Shown here: in pieces, positions 46,601 through 61,600 of the stretch
Position numbering within the stretch: the first letter of the stretch is position 1
Layout: the number at the start of each line of letters is the position of its first letter
NCBI RefSeq assembly: GCF_012273895.1
Contig: NW_024045134.1
Location: 186,001-250,000, forward strand
Source of the DNA: Zerene cesonia
Lineage: Eukaryota; Arthropoda; Insecta; Lepidoptera; Pieridae
Length of the DNA stretch: 64,000 nucleotides
Direction: 5' to 3'
Notes under the pieces: model-generated
Databases searched by the model: none
Seen by the model: only the letters and a program-made list of their open reading frames with translations
Told to the model about the DNA's origin: nothing
Made by a program: the position numbers and the translations under genes

Positions 46601-49600
46601 ATTCCACGGTAATTAAGAAAACCAATGGCCCGCGTGCGTAGTGTTCGCAACGATCATATTAATCGAGCAATCTAAGCAATAATGAAACCACATCAACCTA
46701 CACATACCTAGCCTAGCTATGATAAATTCATACACTGGCAGCTAATGTACTTTGGCACGCAACTAGCTGTGCTCTGGCGGTTGACATTCCAACATTGAAA
46801 GGTCGCAAACTGGTTCACGCGCCGTCATTAAGCTAGATGGCGCTGCAACCAGCATTACCATCTGTAGATTATACTCCATTACGGCCAGCACGCGTACGGT
46901 TTCCGTTGAAAGCGGCCCCGGTAATTTCTGGCGTGGATCGAAGAGTGGCGTGAAATGGTGTAATGCGTCGGTACGTTTTGTCGGCTCTGATTGATTTCGC
47001 ATTGGGACGCCATTTTCGATCTGTTGCGATTTAGTTTTCAGCTTTCTCTTGCGGAGGCACTTTGTGCTTAATGAACATGCACCTTTAAAGTTGCGATTTT
47101 CGTTAATTTTGCGTAACTTTATGATAGTTATAATATGTTTGTATAGTTATAATATATTAAAAAACAAAAAGTTCTGACAAAACTATATTAATAATAAAAT
47201 TGTTATGAAATATAATAAAACTCTGACTTTTTTATCCATTGATATAAGTTTTTATAAATACACTAAATTCAATTTCAGCCAATCACTTTTATACAATGCA
47301 AAACCGTAGTTAGTTACTAGGCGACCATAACGATTCAGTAAGTAGTAGTGATATTGGCAATTTTCTTGGATTACCACTGAAGCCAATACTCTACGCTCCT
47401 ACGTGTCTTTATTGACATCTGGAGAAGTAATATTAAAGTACGTGGCATTTTAAAGTCACAATGCTTCACAAAACAAAGAATATATGAAATACACACGATT
47501 CAAATAATAAATAAATTTATCAGCTGACTTTAATTAACCAAATTTATAGAAGATTCATAAAAGTATATGTAACGTGTGTACTATCATTATAAACAACATG
47601 GCGTCTACCACAGACTATTTAAACAAGCAGGTCGGATGCACATTGACCGTAGAGTATAAATGAGAGTCATAGATAAAATCGTAAGGCTGCTCCCGGCTGC
47701 TATCGCTGCATCTAGACATCTCTATTTAAATTGCCGATCGAAATTAAATGCTTCCATGCTAAATTAAAGCTCGCCTCTTAAGGATATAAATTCGTGTGCG
47801 CTTCCCTGGTCTATCTATGGTCTATGTTATTCAGATACATACATTTTTTGAACATTTTATTTAAATTTGTATTCTAATGCATTGAAATCACATCACTATA
47901 CAGATTTGTTATGAAGGCTTATCCTTGTCACCTCCACATTTCCTAAGCTAGTTTTGATTGTGAATGAAATATTGTAATATAATATTTATCGGTCCACCAG
48001 CTATTCAATATTTTTTTAATCTGTAAAAGGAAGTTGTTCTAGGCGATTGCGGACTATAGAGAAAATGGTAATAATTTTAATTGCTCTTGTTGTTAACGTC
48101 ATAGTAGAAAAACTTGAACTTTCGCATAAACTAATAAATATTTATTATGTTTGTACTTTTATCTATGGAAGCGCGAAAAGAACATAAATTCAACGCTAAT
48201 CAAAGCGACCAGTCCCATCAATTTTATTAGCATAGTAGTTATTTCCTAATGCGAGTGAGTCCGGATAATAGGATCTAGTTTCAAAACGATGGCCTGCTAA
48301 TGTCATCTTACAAGTGCGGACCGGTTAATTGAGAAAGTCGATACGATTTGCTTTGCGAAATTCCTGTTATATATATTCATACATATATGTATTATTCCTA
48401 TGTGTGGTTTCTAAAGTCCTGTATTGATGTCAAGTACCATAAAAAATTGATGCATTTCGAAGAATACATACTGTAACAGAGCATCGAAATATATATTCTA
48501 GGAAAAAAGGTGACTTTTTTATTTTTTATATTTTTTTTTTGTTTTTTATTAGCATATAATATGCTGATATGTTAATAGAAAAGAAGAAGAGATTTTATGA
48601 AATATATAAAGGTTTTTTATTTAAAAAGTCAATAATCGACCTTTACGAACTTTTATGTATGATTACTATTGTACATTTTAACCAATCCATCAAATGATAA
48701 TATTAAATATTATAACGATAATGTCGAATTATGGTCGGCTCATTAAATAGCAATAGATATAAATAGATACGATTTACACCTCACGATTCGGGCGTTAAAA
48801 CGAAAGCAGCTGTAAGTAGCCAGTGATAAACAACGCGTGATCAAAACATAAACTTTACAAAGTAATCGACATTATGACCGCATTTGTTTTGTGGCGAAAT
48901 CTAAATATAAGTACCTATATTTCGTAGTCGCCGCTCAAAGATAAATTTTTTCCATATATAAGTGGGAAGTGTAAAATGCTCTTTACCTTTTACGTGCGAC
49001 TATGAGATATAACTATACCTTACGATAAGAATCTGAATTGAATATAAAATAGAATCTGAATCCGTATTGTACGATGCGTAGAGATAACAGTACCTATCGG
49101 GTAGCTCTCTTAATAAAGAACGACTCTAAGAAGGTTTTTATTAAGTACTTTCAGTATTACGCACCAATTTGTATAATGAAATGAATGCCGAGGTAGATAT
49201 GTATAAAATATGTAGAAAACGCGACAAAACGAGACGTCCTTATGCAATAAATTTATAGCGTAGCGTGATGAAAGTTAATGAAAATGACCGCAGCTAACAT
49301 ACAAAAGTGAAACTAGATTTATCTGCGCGAAACACATGCTCGAGATGACCCGTGACCATTCTGATTTCATGTCTTCAAATCATAACAATGTGTCCGCTTA
49401 GTGGTCACGATAGAATGGTCATTACAGTAATTACATATGCAAGACAAACCAACCAAACATAATCCGAACGTAGTGAGACCTTTGATCGTATGTGCAAAGT
49501 AATAAGGTAGGAATTTGTGATGCTACACTTTTGCTCCTACAGTCAAATGTTTGTTAATCGTTTAACAATAGTTGAGCTTTTGCCAGTCGTGTATAGCTTG

Positions 49601-52600
49601 AGGTAATGACGTGTTTGTATGCTGTTTGTTTTTAATATTGGGCAGAGATTTGACTGATCTCAAATTATAGGGATTGTAGCCGTGTGTGGCATTTAAATTG
49701 GACTCAAACGTGACTGCAGTCATGAATTGATAGATTGACTGTTTCAACCTATTTATTATAATGCACGATTATGAATAAAAGTTTAGCCGTGAGCAAGAGT
49801 TCATTTGAATTAATTTCACTATCATAACTTGGCAATTGAAGACGCTAATAATCGTTATTTTACGACGCGGACGCTCCCATTAAATTATGAAAACGAAAGT
49901 GGAATTTCCTTTAGTAGNNNNNNNNNNNNNNNNNNNNNNNNNNNNNNNNNNNNNNNNNNNNNNNNNNNNNNNNNNNNNNNNNNNNNNNNNNNNNNNNNNN
50001 NNNNNNNNNNNNNNNNNNNNNNNNNNNNNNNNNNNNNNNNNNNNNNNNNNNNNNNNNNNNNNNNNNNNNNNNNNNNNNNNNNNNNNNNNNNNNNNNNNNN
50101 NNNNNNNNNNNNNNNNNNNNNNNNNNNNNNNNNNNNNNNNNNNNNNNNNNNNNNNNNNNNNNNNNNNNNNNNNNNNNNNNNNNNNNNNNNNNNNNNNNNN
50201 NNNNNNNNNNNNNNNNNNNNNNNNNNNNNNNNNNNNNNNNNNNNNNNNNNNNNNNNNNNNNNNNNNNNNNNNNNNNNNNNNNNNNNNNNNNNNNNNNNNN
50301 NNNNNNNNNNNNNNNNNNNNNNNNNNNNNNNNNNNNNNNNNNNNNNNNNNNNNNNNNNNNNNNNNNNNNNNNNNNNNNNNNNNNNNNNNNNNNNNNNNNN
50401 NNNNNNNNNNNNNNNNNNNNNNNNNNNNNNNNNNNNNNNNNNNNNNNNNNNNNNNNNNNNNNNNNNNNNNNNNNNNNNNNNNNNNNNNNNNNNNNNNNNN
50501 NNNNNNNNNNNNNNNNNNNNNNNNNNNNNNNNNNNNNNNNNNNNNNNNNNNNNNNNNNNNNNNNNNNNNNNNNNNNNNNNNNNNNNNNNNNNNNNNNNNN
50601 NNNNNNNNNNNNNNNNNNNNNNNNNNNNNNNNNNNNNNNNNNNNNNNNNNNNNNNNNNNNNNNNNNNNNNNNNNNNNNNNNNNNNNNNNNNNNNNNNNNN
50701 NNNNNNNNNNNNNNNNNNNNNNNNNNNNNNNNNNNNNNNNNNNNNNNNNNNNNNNNNNNNNNNNNNNNNNNNNNNNNNNNNNNNNNNNNNNNNNNNNNNN
50801 NNNNNNNNNNNNNNNNNNNNNNNNNNNNNNNNNNNNNNNNNNNNNNNNNNNNNNNNNNNNNNNNNNNNNNNNNNNNNNNNNNNNNNNNNNNNNNNNNNNN
50901 NNNNNNNNNNNNNNNNNATATAACTAAATATGTATTATCCGTTTACGAATGAACGCATCTATATGATTAAAATTGTGATTCAAATTAACATATCTATGTT
51001 AATCAAGTCTATCCTATTATGTCAAATTAAGAAAAATAACATCCAACTATCAACACCCAAAACAATTCAGTATCAATCAACACAAGTTTACATCCAAAAT
51101 TGCGTATATTAAATCACTGGAAGATAATCGGCGGTCGTTCTCGTGATCTCCCGTCGAATAGTTTTACATTAATTTAGTTAATTGCGATGCAATTACGATA
51201 GGTCTCATTTATCTTCACACCTGCAAGGCTCCGTGTAATTTAGAAAATGTATTGACGGCTGATCGACGACACTCGCATATCTGCCTACCTTTATAAAGCA
51301 TGGTAATAGTGATTTGAGCAATGCATTAAACGTTTTAAATATATTATAAACTTGCATTTGTTGCTAATGCTTTTTGTGTTATCTTCTCTTTATTTACAAC
51401 TCACCCTGTTCGCTTGTATATATGACAAACATCGCTACAAATACTCAATCGTTTGAGAGCATTGCAATCGTTTTACTGAAATCTTAACATATTATCATAG
51501 CATTAGTACCAAGCGCCAAAATGGACATAAACAATGTACCAAGTCACAATGAGCCCTTCATCACAAAGCATGACGATCCACGTGACCTCCACCAGACTCC
51601 GAGCAATTAGCGCTATTTCAATAACACGTCCCGATAGACCTTTCACGCGGTCCCCATCAAATTATCCCTCGAATGTGTCGCGGTCGATCTTCGCAATTTA
51701 ATTTATACGCTTCATATTGAGCACATATTGGGATAATTTATATAAATCGCACGTTGCGCCAGGGCAGGTCACGAGCGCACGAGCATCTGTACGCGGTGAC
51801 GGATTGGAGGCACGATAAATGGTTTTTACGTTTATATCGCGTATGAATATATAAGACGCATTACTTAAGCACCAGTGCGACTGTCTAGATGAGATGTTTT
51901 TACGTAATAGATACGTGAATATTGTCTTAAGTTTTTTTAAAAGTTTTCATTTTCAAATGCTATTTGGTCACTCAAACTGATAGAACAAAGACAAATTATA
52001 AAAAGTTTGGTAATAATTCTTACATATTTATATATCTATTATTAAATTTAAGCTTATGGCTACATTTATTGTAATTAGTTTTGTGCTTTGTTCGTTTTTA
52101 GTGATATTACATCTCATTTTGCTTACTTATCTTCATTAAATAATCAACAATATATCACGTCACATTTTAAGAGGTGATCTATCAATTTATACATACTTTC
52201 AATTTATTTAATCGTATGTAGAACATAATATTTTCTTGAAATAATTTCTGATACAATTCTTTGACTCTGACAAAGCTATAAGTAAGCATAGTGACAATGG
52301 GTACGCAATTAGGATTATGTAAATCTGGGACGTGTATCAGATATTTATGCAAGGCATTTTAGTATTTACGACCATTAAATATGGGTTGTAGTAGCTGAGA
52401 GATATCAATTTCGGTCAGTGAATGTACATAAAGGCCACAACTGTTTGTCACAACTGTCCATCTTGTCTTAGTTATAGAGATGCAGTGCTCATGCTACGAA
52501 ATTGCGATTATATAAAATGATTTACTCTTAAGATAACTAAATTATTTTACTTCTAGATGCCGTTGGATTTTTACATAAAAAATACATAACTAAATTACGT

Positions 52601-55600
52601 TTTTAAATTTATGTATCTGTCACTTTGGAACGTTGCTTCCACAGATAAAAAAGCCATTGACTGACTAATTAAATTGCATAACATTATACTGTGTTTTTTG
52701 CTGATGTCGCGAGAAATTTAGTGTCTTGCTCTTTTACATTACCCCAGTGACATATTTTATATAAACATTATTTTAAATACCATGTAATTAAATTGCCGAA
52801 ATAATATTTATGTTACAAATTTTCGGCTTAACGCGACGTTAAAGTCGAAATTTACCTCGTAGACATAATAAAGCAACTTGTCAATGAATCGAAAATTAAT
52901 CTAAATTTATATGGGACGGCGTGAATTGAATATTATTTAACAATACACCTCACGAACGGTTGTGCAAGTGATTCTGGTTTGACAACGATGAATGGGCCAA
53001 ATCTTGGCTAGGGTCGGGTCAGATGGAATCACGATTTTCGGTGAAAAATTACCGTGGTATCGAGCTGCTTTACTAGATAGCAGATGTTCACGATTTAGCA
53101 GCACGTACATAATCATAATTTATATAGATTAACAATTATATTTCACAATAAAATTTCAATTTGTGTTGTGCTTCAACCGCGAGACTAACTGTTAATGGAA
53201 CTGTTGTGTAGAATTACTCCAACACAGTAAATACATTATCTATATATTTATATAAATTATACTTTTTTGGACAAATTTGAGATCGATATAACTAAGCAGA
53301 AAGTAAAAAGTAACGATCCGAAAAAAAGTTAAGCCAATTTTACACAATCGCCTTTAATGAATTAAAAACACTCGAACAAACCGCCGTCCCCCTAACACTT
53401 ACCAAATCCTTTTAAACGTCGAGTCTAGTAACATCAAACAAAATGGCTAGGCATCATCGCGCATAGGTTTTACGACTCATAATAACCGGCCGCGATCTCT
53501 AATACGCCGATAGCACATTAATCATTTAAATGCTTGTAAAGTGTTTATTAACTGACTAACAATTAATAACGCGGACCGCTATACTGCGATTTGCGGATAT
53601 AAATCACAGTGTAATGTGATATCCGCACTGGTAGCACAGTAGTTATCGTGAAATAAACACGGCGCTTGCTGCTGCCGCCTGCCTGCCTGCCTATTATAAT
53701 AATTAGAGAAAAATTATCATACTAAACTTATTTATTGCAAACTAGGGGGATACGTGATGCGATTCAGTGTGCGAGTTTTATTGTTCGACAGAGTGTAGTT
53801 TTATTAATCCAAAATCCAAAATATAAATACTAGGACATTTATAACGTTTTTTCCTAGGAAAAAATTATCACGGTGAAACAGGTTTTTTCTTCTCATAAAG
53901 ATGTAGCGGAAAAGGGAGTACTCATGCGTTAAATATTCAGTTCCTATATATTTTTCAGTCTATAGCTACATGTTCACGAGATATGTAACAATTGCTTGCC
54001 TAACATTTCTACACTAGCGTACATAACATTGCAGACACGTCGCTGCAATTTTTAGGTCCTTGCTCAGGTTCCCACGCCGTTCCGCGTTGCCACACTTACA
54101 AAATATGTGCTGTGCAAACTGTTTTGCGTTGCGTAACCTTTCAGAAGCTTACTGTATACCTCCCATTCCCTCTTCCCTTTCACCACAACCCTTTATAGAA
54201 TTAATTAGCGACTTTGCAACAAGTTCTTGTCTATAGTCAATCAAGAGGTATCCTTGATTGATTTGTTGATTCTCTCTATATGGGTTTGCGTGAACGCCAA
54301 ACACAAATCGCGTATACGGTCTGTTAATCGGTTCAATAAACCCCTATACCCGTTTTCTTTGCCTATCTAGTGTGCATCCACTATCCAGTGATTATTTATG
54401 AGGAAGAGAAATAGGCACAACCGAGTGATCGATTGCAATATAATAAAATCAATTAAAAATATTGAATTTCATAGATTTTTGCAAAACGCCACAAATTCAC
54501 ATATAATTAATATACAGGATAGTAATCAGCTTCAAGAAAAAATCACATCAATTAATGGTTCGTTATCTATTTCATTAAAGAAACTATGTATCGGGGAATA
54601 GCACGTGTTACTTCACTCCAAAGCCCTTCATCAACACAGTTTACGAACTACAACATTGATGCCAGGATAGTCCTCCATTAAATAAGCTGTTTATCGTTGC
54701 ACTACGATACACGAGGGCTCGATTCAGGAGTGCAAATCAAGTAAAGCCGCGGCGGAGCGTTGTAAACTATATAATGGTCAATTTTACGTCACGCCGTTCT
54801 GTTATGTGAAAAGACAAACTTATTGCAAATTGCTCGTGACAAACGCTATGCTCGGTTCAAATCTGCTTGCGAAAACATGCATTTTCGAAGTTGAACTTAT
54901 TTCAATGTATATACAGAGATTATGTGCAACAAGTTGTACTATGTGGTGAACAATATTGACTTCAAAGGTACGCAAAATTAAAGATCTTATTTAGTTATTA
55001 CATTATTTTGTATTGGGACACAGGCCTCCTATGAGGGTTCAGGCCATAATCAGGTCGAACTTTTGATTCTTGGACATGCCGGTTTATTCACGATGATTTC
55101 CTTCACCGTTTTAAGCAGTGGTGATGTTATGTGATCCACATGGGCAGATAAATTGAAAAATCAATTTATTTCTTGCACGCTCGCCTCGGTCTCGAACCCC
55201 GACATATCAATTTTAAAGTCCGAGGTTCTGACCACTGAGCCACCACTGCTTTATCTAGTTATTATACTACAATTGAAATACTTGAGAAACAAATAATCAA
55301 TCCAAGTGATAATTTAGACACTGAATATATGTGACTTGATTTAGAAGAGAATTGATAAGACAAATCACAATTTTTCAATATCAGCATTACAATATAGACG
55401 ATATAAAATCAACATCAAAGACAATGTTGCGGCCGTCTGCGCCACATAATGCATTTTATCTTACATTTACGACTACATTAAGGTAACAGAACGTGCAATC
55501 GTAAACTAATAATTTAATGCACCATACGTGTAATTTGTAAGTGCTCTTAAAGAGTATTTATCTACGGGACGACTCGAATGTTCCGGCATCCGACCGCCAA

Positions 55601-58600
55601 TAAAATAGGTTGAGATCGAAGCGCGGACGCAACGTATAATATCATTAGACTCATCGGACCACAGCGTTTTCTTTACAACCAGCATTTGTTTAACAAGATA
55701 CGAGAGGAGCGAACCATTAATATATTCTGTTTTGTAACAGCAGAAGTATCAGGTTATATTGTTTTGGAATTAAATATTACTAAAAAGTCTAAAATTGTAA
55801 CAAATATAATCTGATTTCCGATTGCGATATATCATTGTAACTAATTGACTTGAGAGAGTTTTCGTAAGTAATTTCACACGTTTATTTATTTTATATCATT
55901 TCGATTTCATTTGACTGACAAAGCGTTTTATCACAAGTGCTGTGGGCTGTTATTATTTGTATAATATCTTTGTGTAGTATCGTTAGTTTGCTATTGATCG
56001 GTAGCTGATGGCTTATTAACGTCTGTCTCGACTTCATTTGTAACTCAGTGTTTTGATTCTTATTATTTGAAGTTATTATAAACATTGTGTTAGGTTTGAA
56101 GTTGTGATGTATATTCTTTAGGGAACGGTAATATTTCCGAATTTTTTCTTTAGTATAGAATTATATAATCACAATAAATAATTTGTGGTAAACGAGTGAC
56201 TGACATAATCGTTCTTAAACTGTAATTTAGATTACCTATATCGTACGAGACAATCTTGAAAGTTCCAAAACATAATAAATCTCTTACTCTTAGTACTTTT
56301 AGTACCTTCTTCTTAATATATATAAATAACGCATCACGTTGTTTGTCCGCGATGGACTCCTAAAGTAACTCAATCGATTTTAATAAAAATTGCACACCAT
56401 GTGCAGCTTAATTCCACTTAAAAGATAGGATATATAAATGACCGCCCGAGCGGAGCCGGGGCGTGCAGCTAGTAACTGTATAAAACAAATCACTCACCGG
56501 TGCGTACTCAGCGCAGATGTCTATAGAGCTGACAAAGTCGCACACGTCGTCGACGGACCAAGCGGAAACGCGCGCACGCGCCTCCGCGCACAGGCAGTCG
56601 CGGGTTTCACTCCGATCTACATGAATAAATCATACATGAATTAACTTTTTTTAATGCATTCATGTCAATTGAATAATGCATCGTGCGCAGTGACGCGTGT
56701 TGATTTTAATTGCCGCTGTGCAGTTACAATTGATTAATTGATAAGGCGCGTTCGCGTGCGGATAACATTTTTTTTTGTTTTTTTTTTCATATAGGCGTTT
56801 AAAAAATCGTTCGTTTTTTGTTAAAGGTGATGTCATTTTGTTGTCGCAATTTGATATAATTAGGTTAGAAACATCGCTCGAGATACGCTCAAGGGCATTG
56901 CGTCATATGAAGGCTATAATTCAAGATCGGATTGTTTAATCATTGTGATCAAACTTAATATGAAACAATGATCGTTTATTTTCTTAGAATAATTATTATT
57001 TTGAATATTGTATGACATTATAGACACAAAATAAGTTCTCTTATATTTTTTTTAAATGTAGCAACATACGCAACCGTCTCCTTGGTACAGTGGTTAACTC
57101 GTGAGCGTAGAACCGAGGGGTCCTGGGTTCAATTCCCGGTGGGGACGCACAAAAAAAAAAATGTCTCGGTCTGGCAGGGCACAGAAGGCTGATCACCTAC
57201 TTGTCCGTAAAGAAAATCGATCAGTGAAACAGATGTTCATCATCTGCCCCATACCCCACTAGGGGACACGGGACTTCACTTTTAACATACGCAAAGGTTA
57301 AGTGAATGAACTTTTCTTATCTATACCAATATTATAAAGAGGAAAGATTTGTATGTACGTATGTATGTTTGTAATGTTTTCACGCAAAAATTACTGGACC
57401 GATTTCAAATCTTTCACCATTAGAAAGCTGACGCTTCATTGAGTGACATAGGCCACGGGCGAAGAGCTATTTGTGGGTTAAACAAAAACGAAAAAGATCA
57501 CAAGAAGTATAAAAAATCTTGAACAATTCCATAATTTTCATTTGATCCGATTTCACTACCGGAGAATTGTACAACGTTATGTTTAGAGCAGAATCGGACC
57601 AGACCAAAGAGACACTATCTACCGTCTATTGCATAATATATTTTAATCATCATTATCTCATCTATAAAACCACCATATAACATAACAGTATAACCAACTC
57701 ACCTTCATTCGACACCCTGTCCCTGTCGTCATCGCTCCTCGTGCTGGGGCTGGCGGAGAGTCGCGCACGCTTCGCCGCGCTCTCTCCCGCCGCGGAGAGA
57801 TCGAGCGGGGAATGTTCCGGAGCCGAGCCGATACCGACGCGTTTCCTACGCGATCGCCCCGTGCGACTCACCCGCGATATCGCCAGTAGAGTCTGCGGAA
57901 GATGTGACATATGTTGCTTATTCTAGTACGAGAGATGATAGTTGATATGGTACTATCAACTCTCTCATATTGTATATATATATTGTATAGTATGTTTGCG
58001 TTAATGTACTAATTTACTTGTTGTCGTGTTCCCTTTAAAAAGTGAAGTCCCGTGTCCCCTACTGGGGTATGGGGCAGATGATATACATCTGTTTCACTGA
58101 TCGATTTTCTTTATGGACTAGTAGGTGATCAGCCTTCTGTGTCCTGCCAGACCGAGACATTTTTTTTTTATTGTCCCCACCGGGAATCGAACCCAGGACC
58201 CCTCGGTTCTACGCTCACGCGTTTACCACTGTACCAAGGAGGCGTTAAAGGAGGCGTCGTGTTCCCTTTGAGTATGCCTTATTTGGGCATATTATAACAG
58301 TGACAGAATTACGTCGAATCAGTCAAAATGACCACCTTCTACGTTATTGCAGAGGGTTTATTTTTATCAAAAAGTAATTAAAAAAACAAAAAACCAAATT
58401 TTACTTATACAAAGATAATTAAACACTGTTTTCTAATAAATTACTGTACCTCTTTATAGCGTAATGCAAAACAAAACTGTACTTTGTTGTTACACTGCTT
58501 ATTATATTAATAACGCATACAAAATCAGTTACGGTACAACCCATGTAATTATAACAATATTCCGAGCTATTAAACACGATATTCAGGCTTAAGGCTTAAA

Positions 58601-61600
58601 TTTATCTACGTAATAATCATTATTATTATTCTTACATTTGACTGACTAATAAAATTTACAACCGTTGTACTTTTAAAGTGTCTGCATTGTGACAGAATAC
58701 GGAACTTTGTTGCGAAACAGTCGGTTACGATTAGAACAGTTCAACTTGAAAGCTTTGAATTTGCTTGACATAAATAGTCCTTGTAATACTTAAATCAAAA
58801 TAGATTTAGGATAATTTATAAATTGGTATGTAACTTTTATCCGTTTTAGTGTTAAGTTAAAACATGTAGAAGGCTATTAAATTTGTGCGCTTATTTCTTA
58901 AATTACTGAATAAGGTGCATTTAGTTTTTTTAATAGATTATGAGTAATCATCAATTCTCAATTCAATCGTAAAATCCGTAACCAAAAGATTTCAACGCGC
59001 TCCGATAGGAACACAACAGGCAGTCATATTTTTCGAGTTAATTTATAACCATGTCCATTCCCCGTCCACAACAATCGACCGCCATGACATTTAGAAACTC
59101 AATTACTGGTAGCCGGTCAAGCTGTGGCAGTGTTAAGCAAACACGAAAGAATGGGCCATTATCTGATTGAGACCACTCGCTCATAAGTGGCCGGCATTCA
59201 TCATAATAATGCTCGACGTCGTCACGCTAGCCGCCCGCGGGTCAAATTGCAATCTATCTTTTTAATTGCTGAAAGGTAAAAAAGCTGGTCTCATTCTAGA
59301 TAAAATTTCGAGGCGCGCGCGCGCGATTTGAGCACGTAGAGGCACGCGCGGCCAATTGTCGCTAGGGCTGCCAACTTCAATATTCTTTGAAAGATATGTC
59401 TGAATTTATTCGCAATTTTAAACCAACAGCGATATTAAAGGATTCACGTGTCATATTGTATAACGTTATTGTGAGAAGATCTTTGATTATTGAGACCTTT
59501 AAATTTTTGTTAGTAGAATCTTCACATTTTGCATCCAATAATCCTTCTGTTAACCCTATTCTCCGCACGAGCCGCAGTCGTTAATCTAACAGCTTATTTC
59601 CGCGCTCCCGTTTCTCTTCACAGGTGAGAATAAATTCTATAAATTTATAGTTTAAGGGCACAAAGAGAAATGTAACAAATCATGTTAATATCGCGCTATC
59701 AGATTCAGAGCCGCGATACCAAAATTAGAAAGCAAACAGTGCAATTCATGGATCGCGGTCTAAATTACACCGAAGCAGCTGAACTTCAACCGGAGTACGT
59801 TTATTTTCTTAGAAAGTTGAAATCCAATAAGTGCAAAAATCGCATACCTAGTTACTGCATTTCGCGTGCCTCTTACTCGTTTATTATAAACGGCTAAGCG
59901 CGTGTCGATCGCGCACACTGGAGAGATCCGTAGCGTTTAATCGTTTTACATCATCGATTAAAAAATGTTGCAGGGTGCATCAGTAGAGAAAAGTCGTTAG
60001 AGGGCAGTTTTGTCGTAACTAATTTGTTTTTATGTACTATATAGCAACAATTTAGGGTTTTTGAGACTTGACGTGTTCAATAAATCTAGTTGTATATTCC
60101 AAAAGTGGAAACAAATAAGTGAGTGAAAACTTACACCACTATTTGGTATCTTCTTCTGAAACATGGGCAAAACATAATTTATCTAATATAATTGAATGTT
60201 GTAAGGTCGTATTACCCTCGCTCAAACTACGCAGCAACTCAATAACACGCAATGCTTTCAATGGTCTCCCGGGTCTGCCCTCAGAACTCTAAAAAGAGTA
60301 ATAAGTCGGGCACAGCGATTTCACATGGCGGACGTATCGCGGCGCGCTCTTGGCGCGTGCTGAGCCCAATTAGTGCAGCTCCAGTTGCCTTCGGCGAGAG
60401 GAGATGGTTCGGTGCACGCGCCGGGGGCGGGGCGGAAATACCTCGACTAGGGTTGTCAATGAGCTCAAAATTGGCATTTGAGCTTTATTATCCACGACAG
60501 AATACCACATAATAATGTGAATAAATGTTAAAACAGTGCTTCATTACTATATTTGTAGAAAGCTGGATTTCAAAACATTGTAAAGAACACAAACAGGGCA
60601 AAGAAGACCGTAGGTGTATCTGGCCAAAATTTGTATTTAGAAGTAGAGTTTGATTATTTGAATTGCGTTTCCATTTCTCAACGTTTTTTATTTAAACTGC
60701 AGCAATACTTATACACTTAGTGCTATAAATAACTATCAGTGGAATTTATCTCCCGCTAAAAGCATATATAACAAGCCCTTTAAAATTCAAAAAATCAACT
60801 CCAATGAGCACTATTATTATCACATGACAGCCCTAGCATATCTGCACGGGCACTAACAACCGCCACACTTCACACTATCTTATCTACACCACCAAAGGAA
60901 GTGTAAAGGTCGTCGAGCTTATCATATATAATTACCTCAATTAATAGCTCAAAGGAAGCACGCTACACTCGAGTTATGATTTCATAGATCCCGAATTAAC
61001 ATAAATTAACTACGTCCAATAAAGATCACGAAGATAGTCGCGTGGATATTATACAAAGAGGTTTTAATCATAGCCGTGAACTATGGAACGGTGAACAGGT
61101 ACAATTAAATCTGGAAGGTCAGTGCGCACAGAATTTATAATCATTAATGAATTTTAAAGACGCGCTTATGAAATGAGAAATCAGCTGAGCGTAAATTATT
61201 TCATAGGGGCACTGGCATTGCTGTAAGCGATGTGCATTACGTTAGAGGAAATTGTAAAACAATGTTTTCATTTTATTTTTAATAATACTCTCAAAAAGGC
61301 TTAATTTCGCAATGTTACGCTTTGAACAAGTCTTTAATTGGAGCTTGATTATAAAGTGTGTATTTCAAAATATAAATCGTAAAAAAGTATGTTCCGAAAG
61401 TTAACGTTTTAGTTGGGGAAATTAAATTTGATATTCATTGTTCTAAAATACTCCAATTTATTGTGTTATTTTAAATGTCGATAAACATTTGCAAATATCC
61501 GCTAAGACAGAAATCGAGCTGTCAATTAATTTTGACTTGTCAATTATTGTATTACAGAATTGCAGAATTCCTTCGCACTGTTTTGTTATTTGCTTTAAAT

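Larger units (their letters stand above)
21285..56497 (-). other. 35.2-kb intron of the SAM gene
   Basis: Lies between donor CCG|GTGAGT (56497) and acceptor TTACAG (21285) and includes four 1000-N gaps, so its real length is unknown. No exon was found inside; phases of the flanking exons join directly. It holds the repeats and islands listed separately. Stretches 29000-30780, 35000-36200, 44300-46700, 47100-49900 and 51100-55000 are AT-rich with nothing I can identify. Confidence 0.7.

Noticed and set aside
57074..57147. Possible tRNA gene (tRNA-like head)
   Set aside because: A and B boxes are good, but the anticodon stem does not pair, a SINE body follows and a target-site duplication surrounds the whole unit.
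57662..57910. 82-codon frame starting with ATG at 57910
   Set aside because: Only 57703-57892 of it is exonic; its start lies in the intron before the CCGCAG acceptor and its end reads past the donor.
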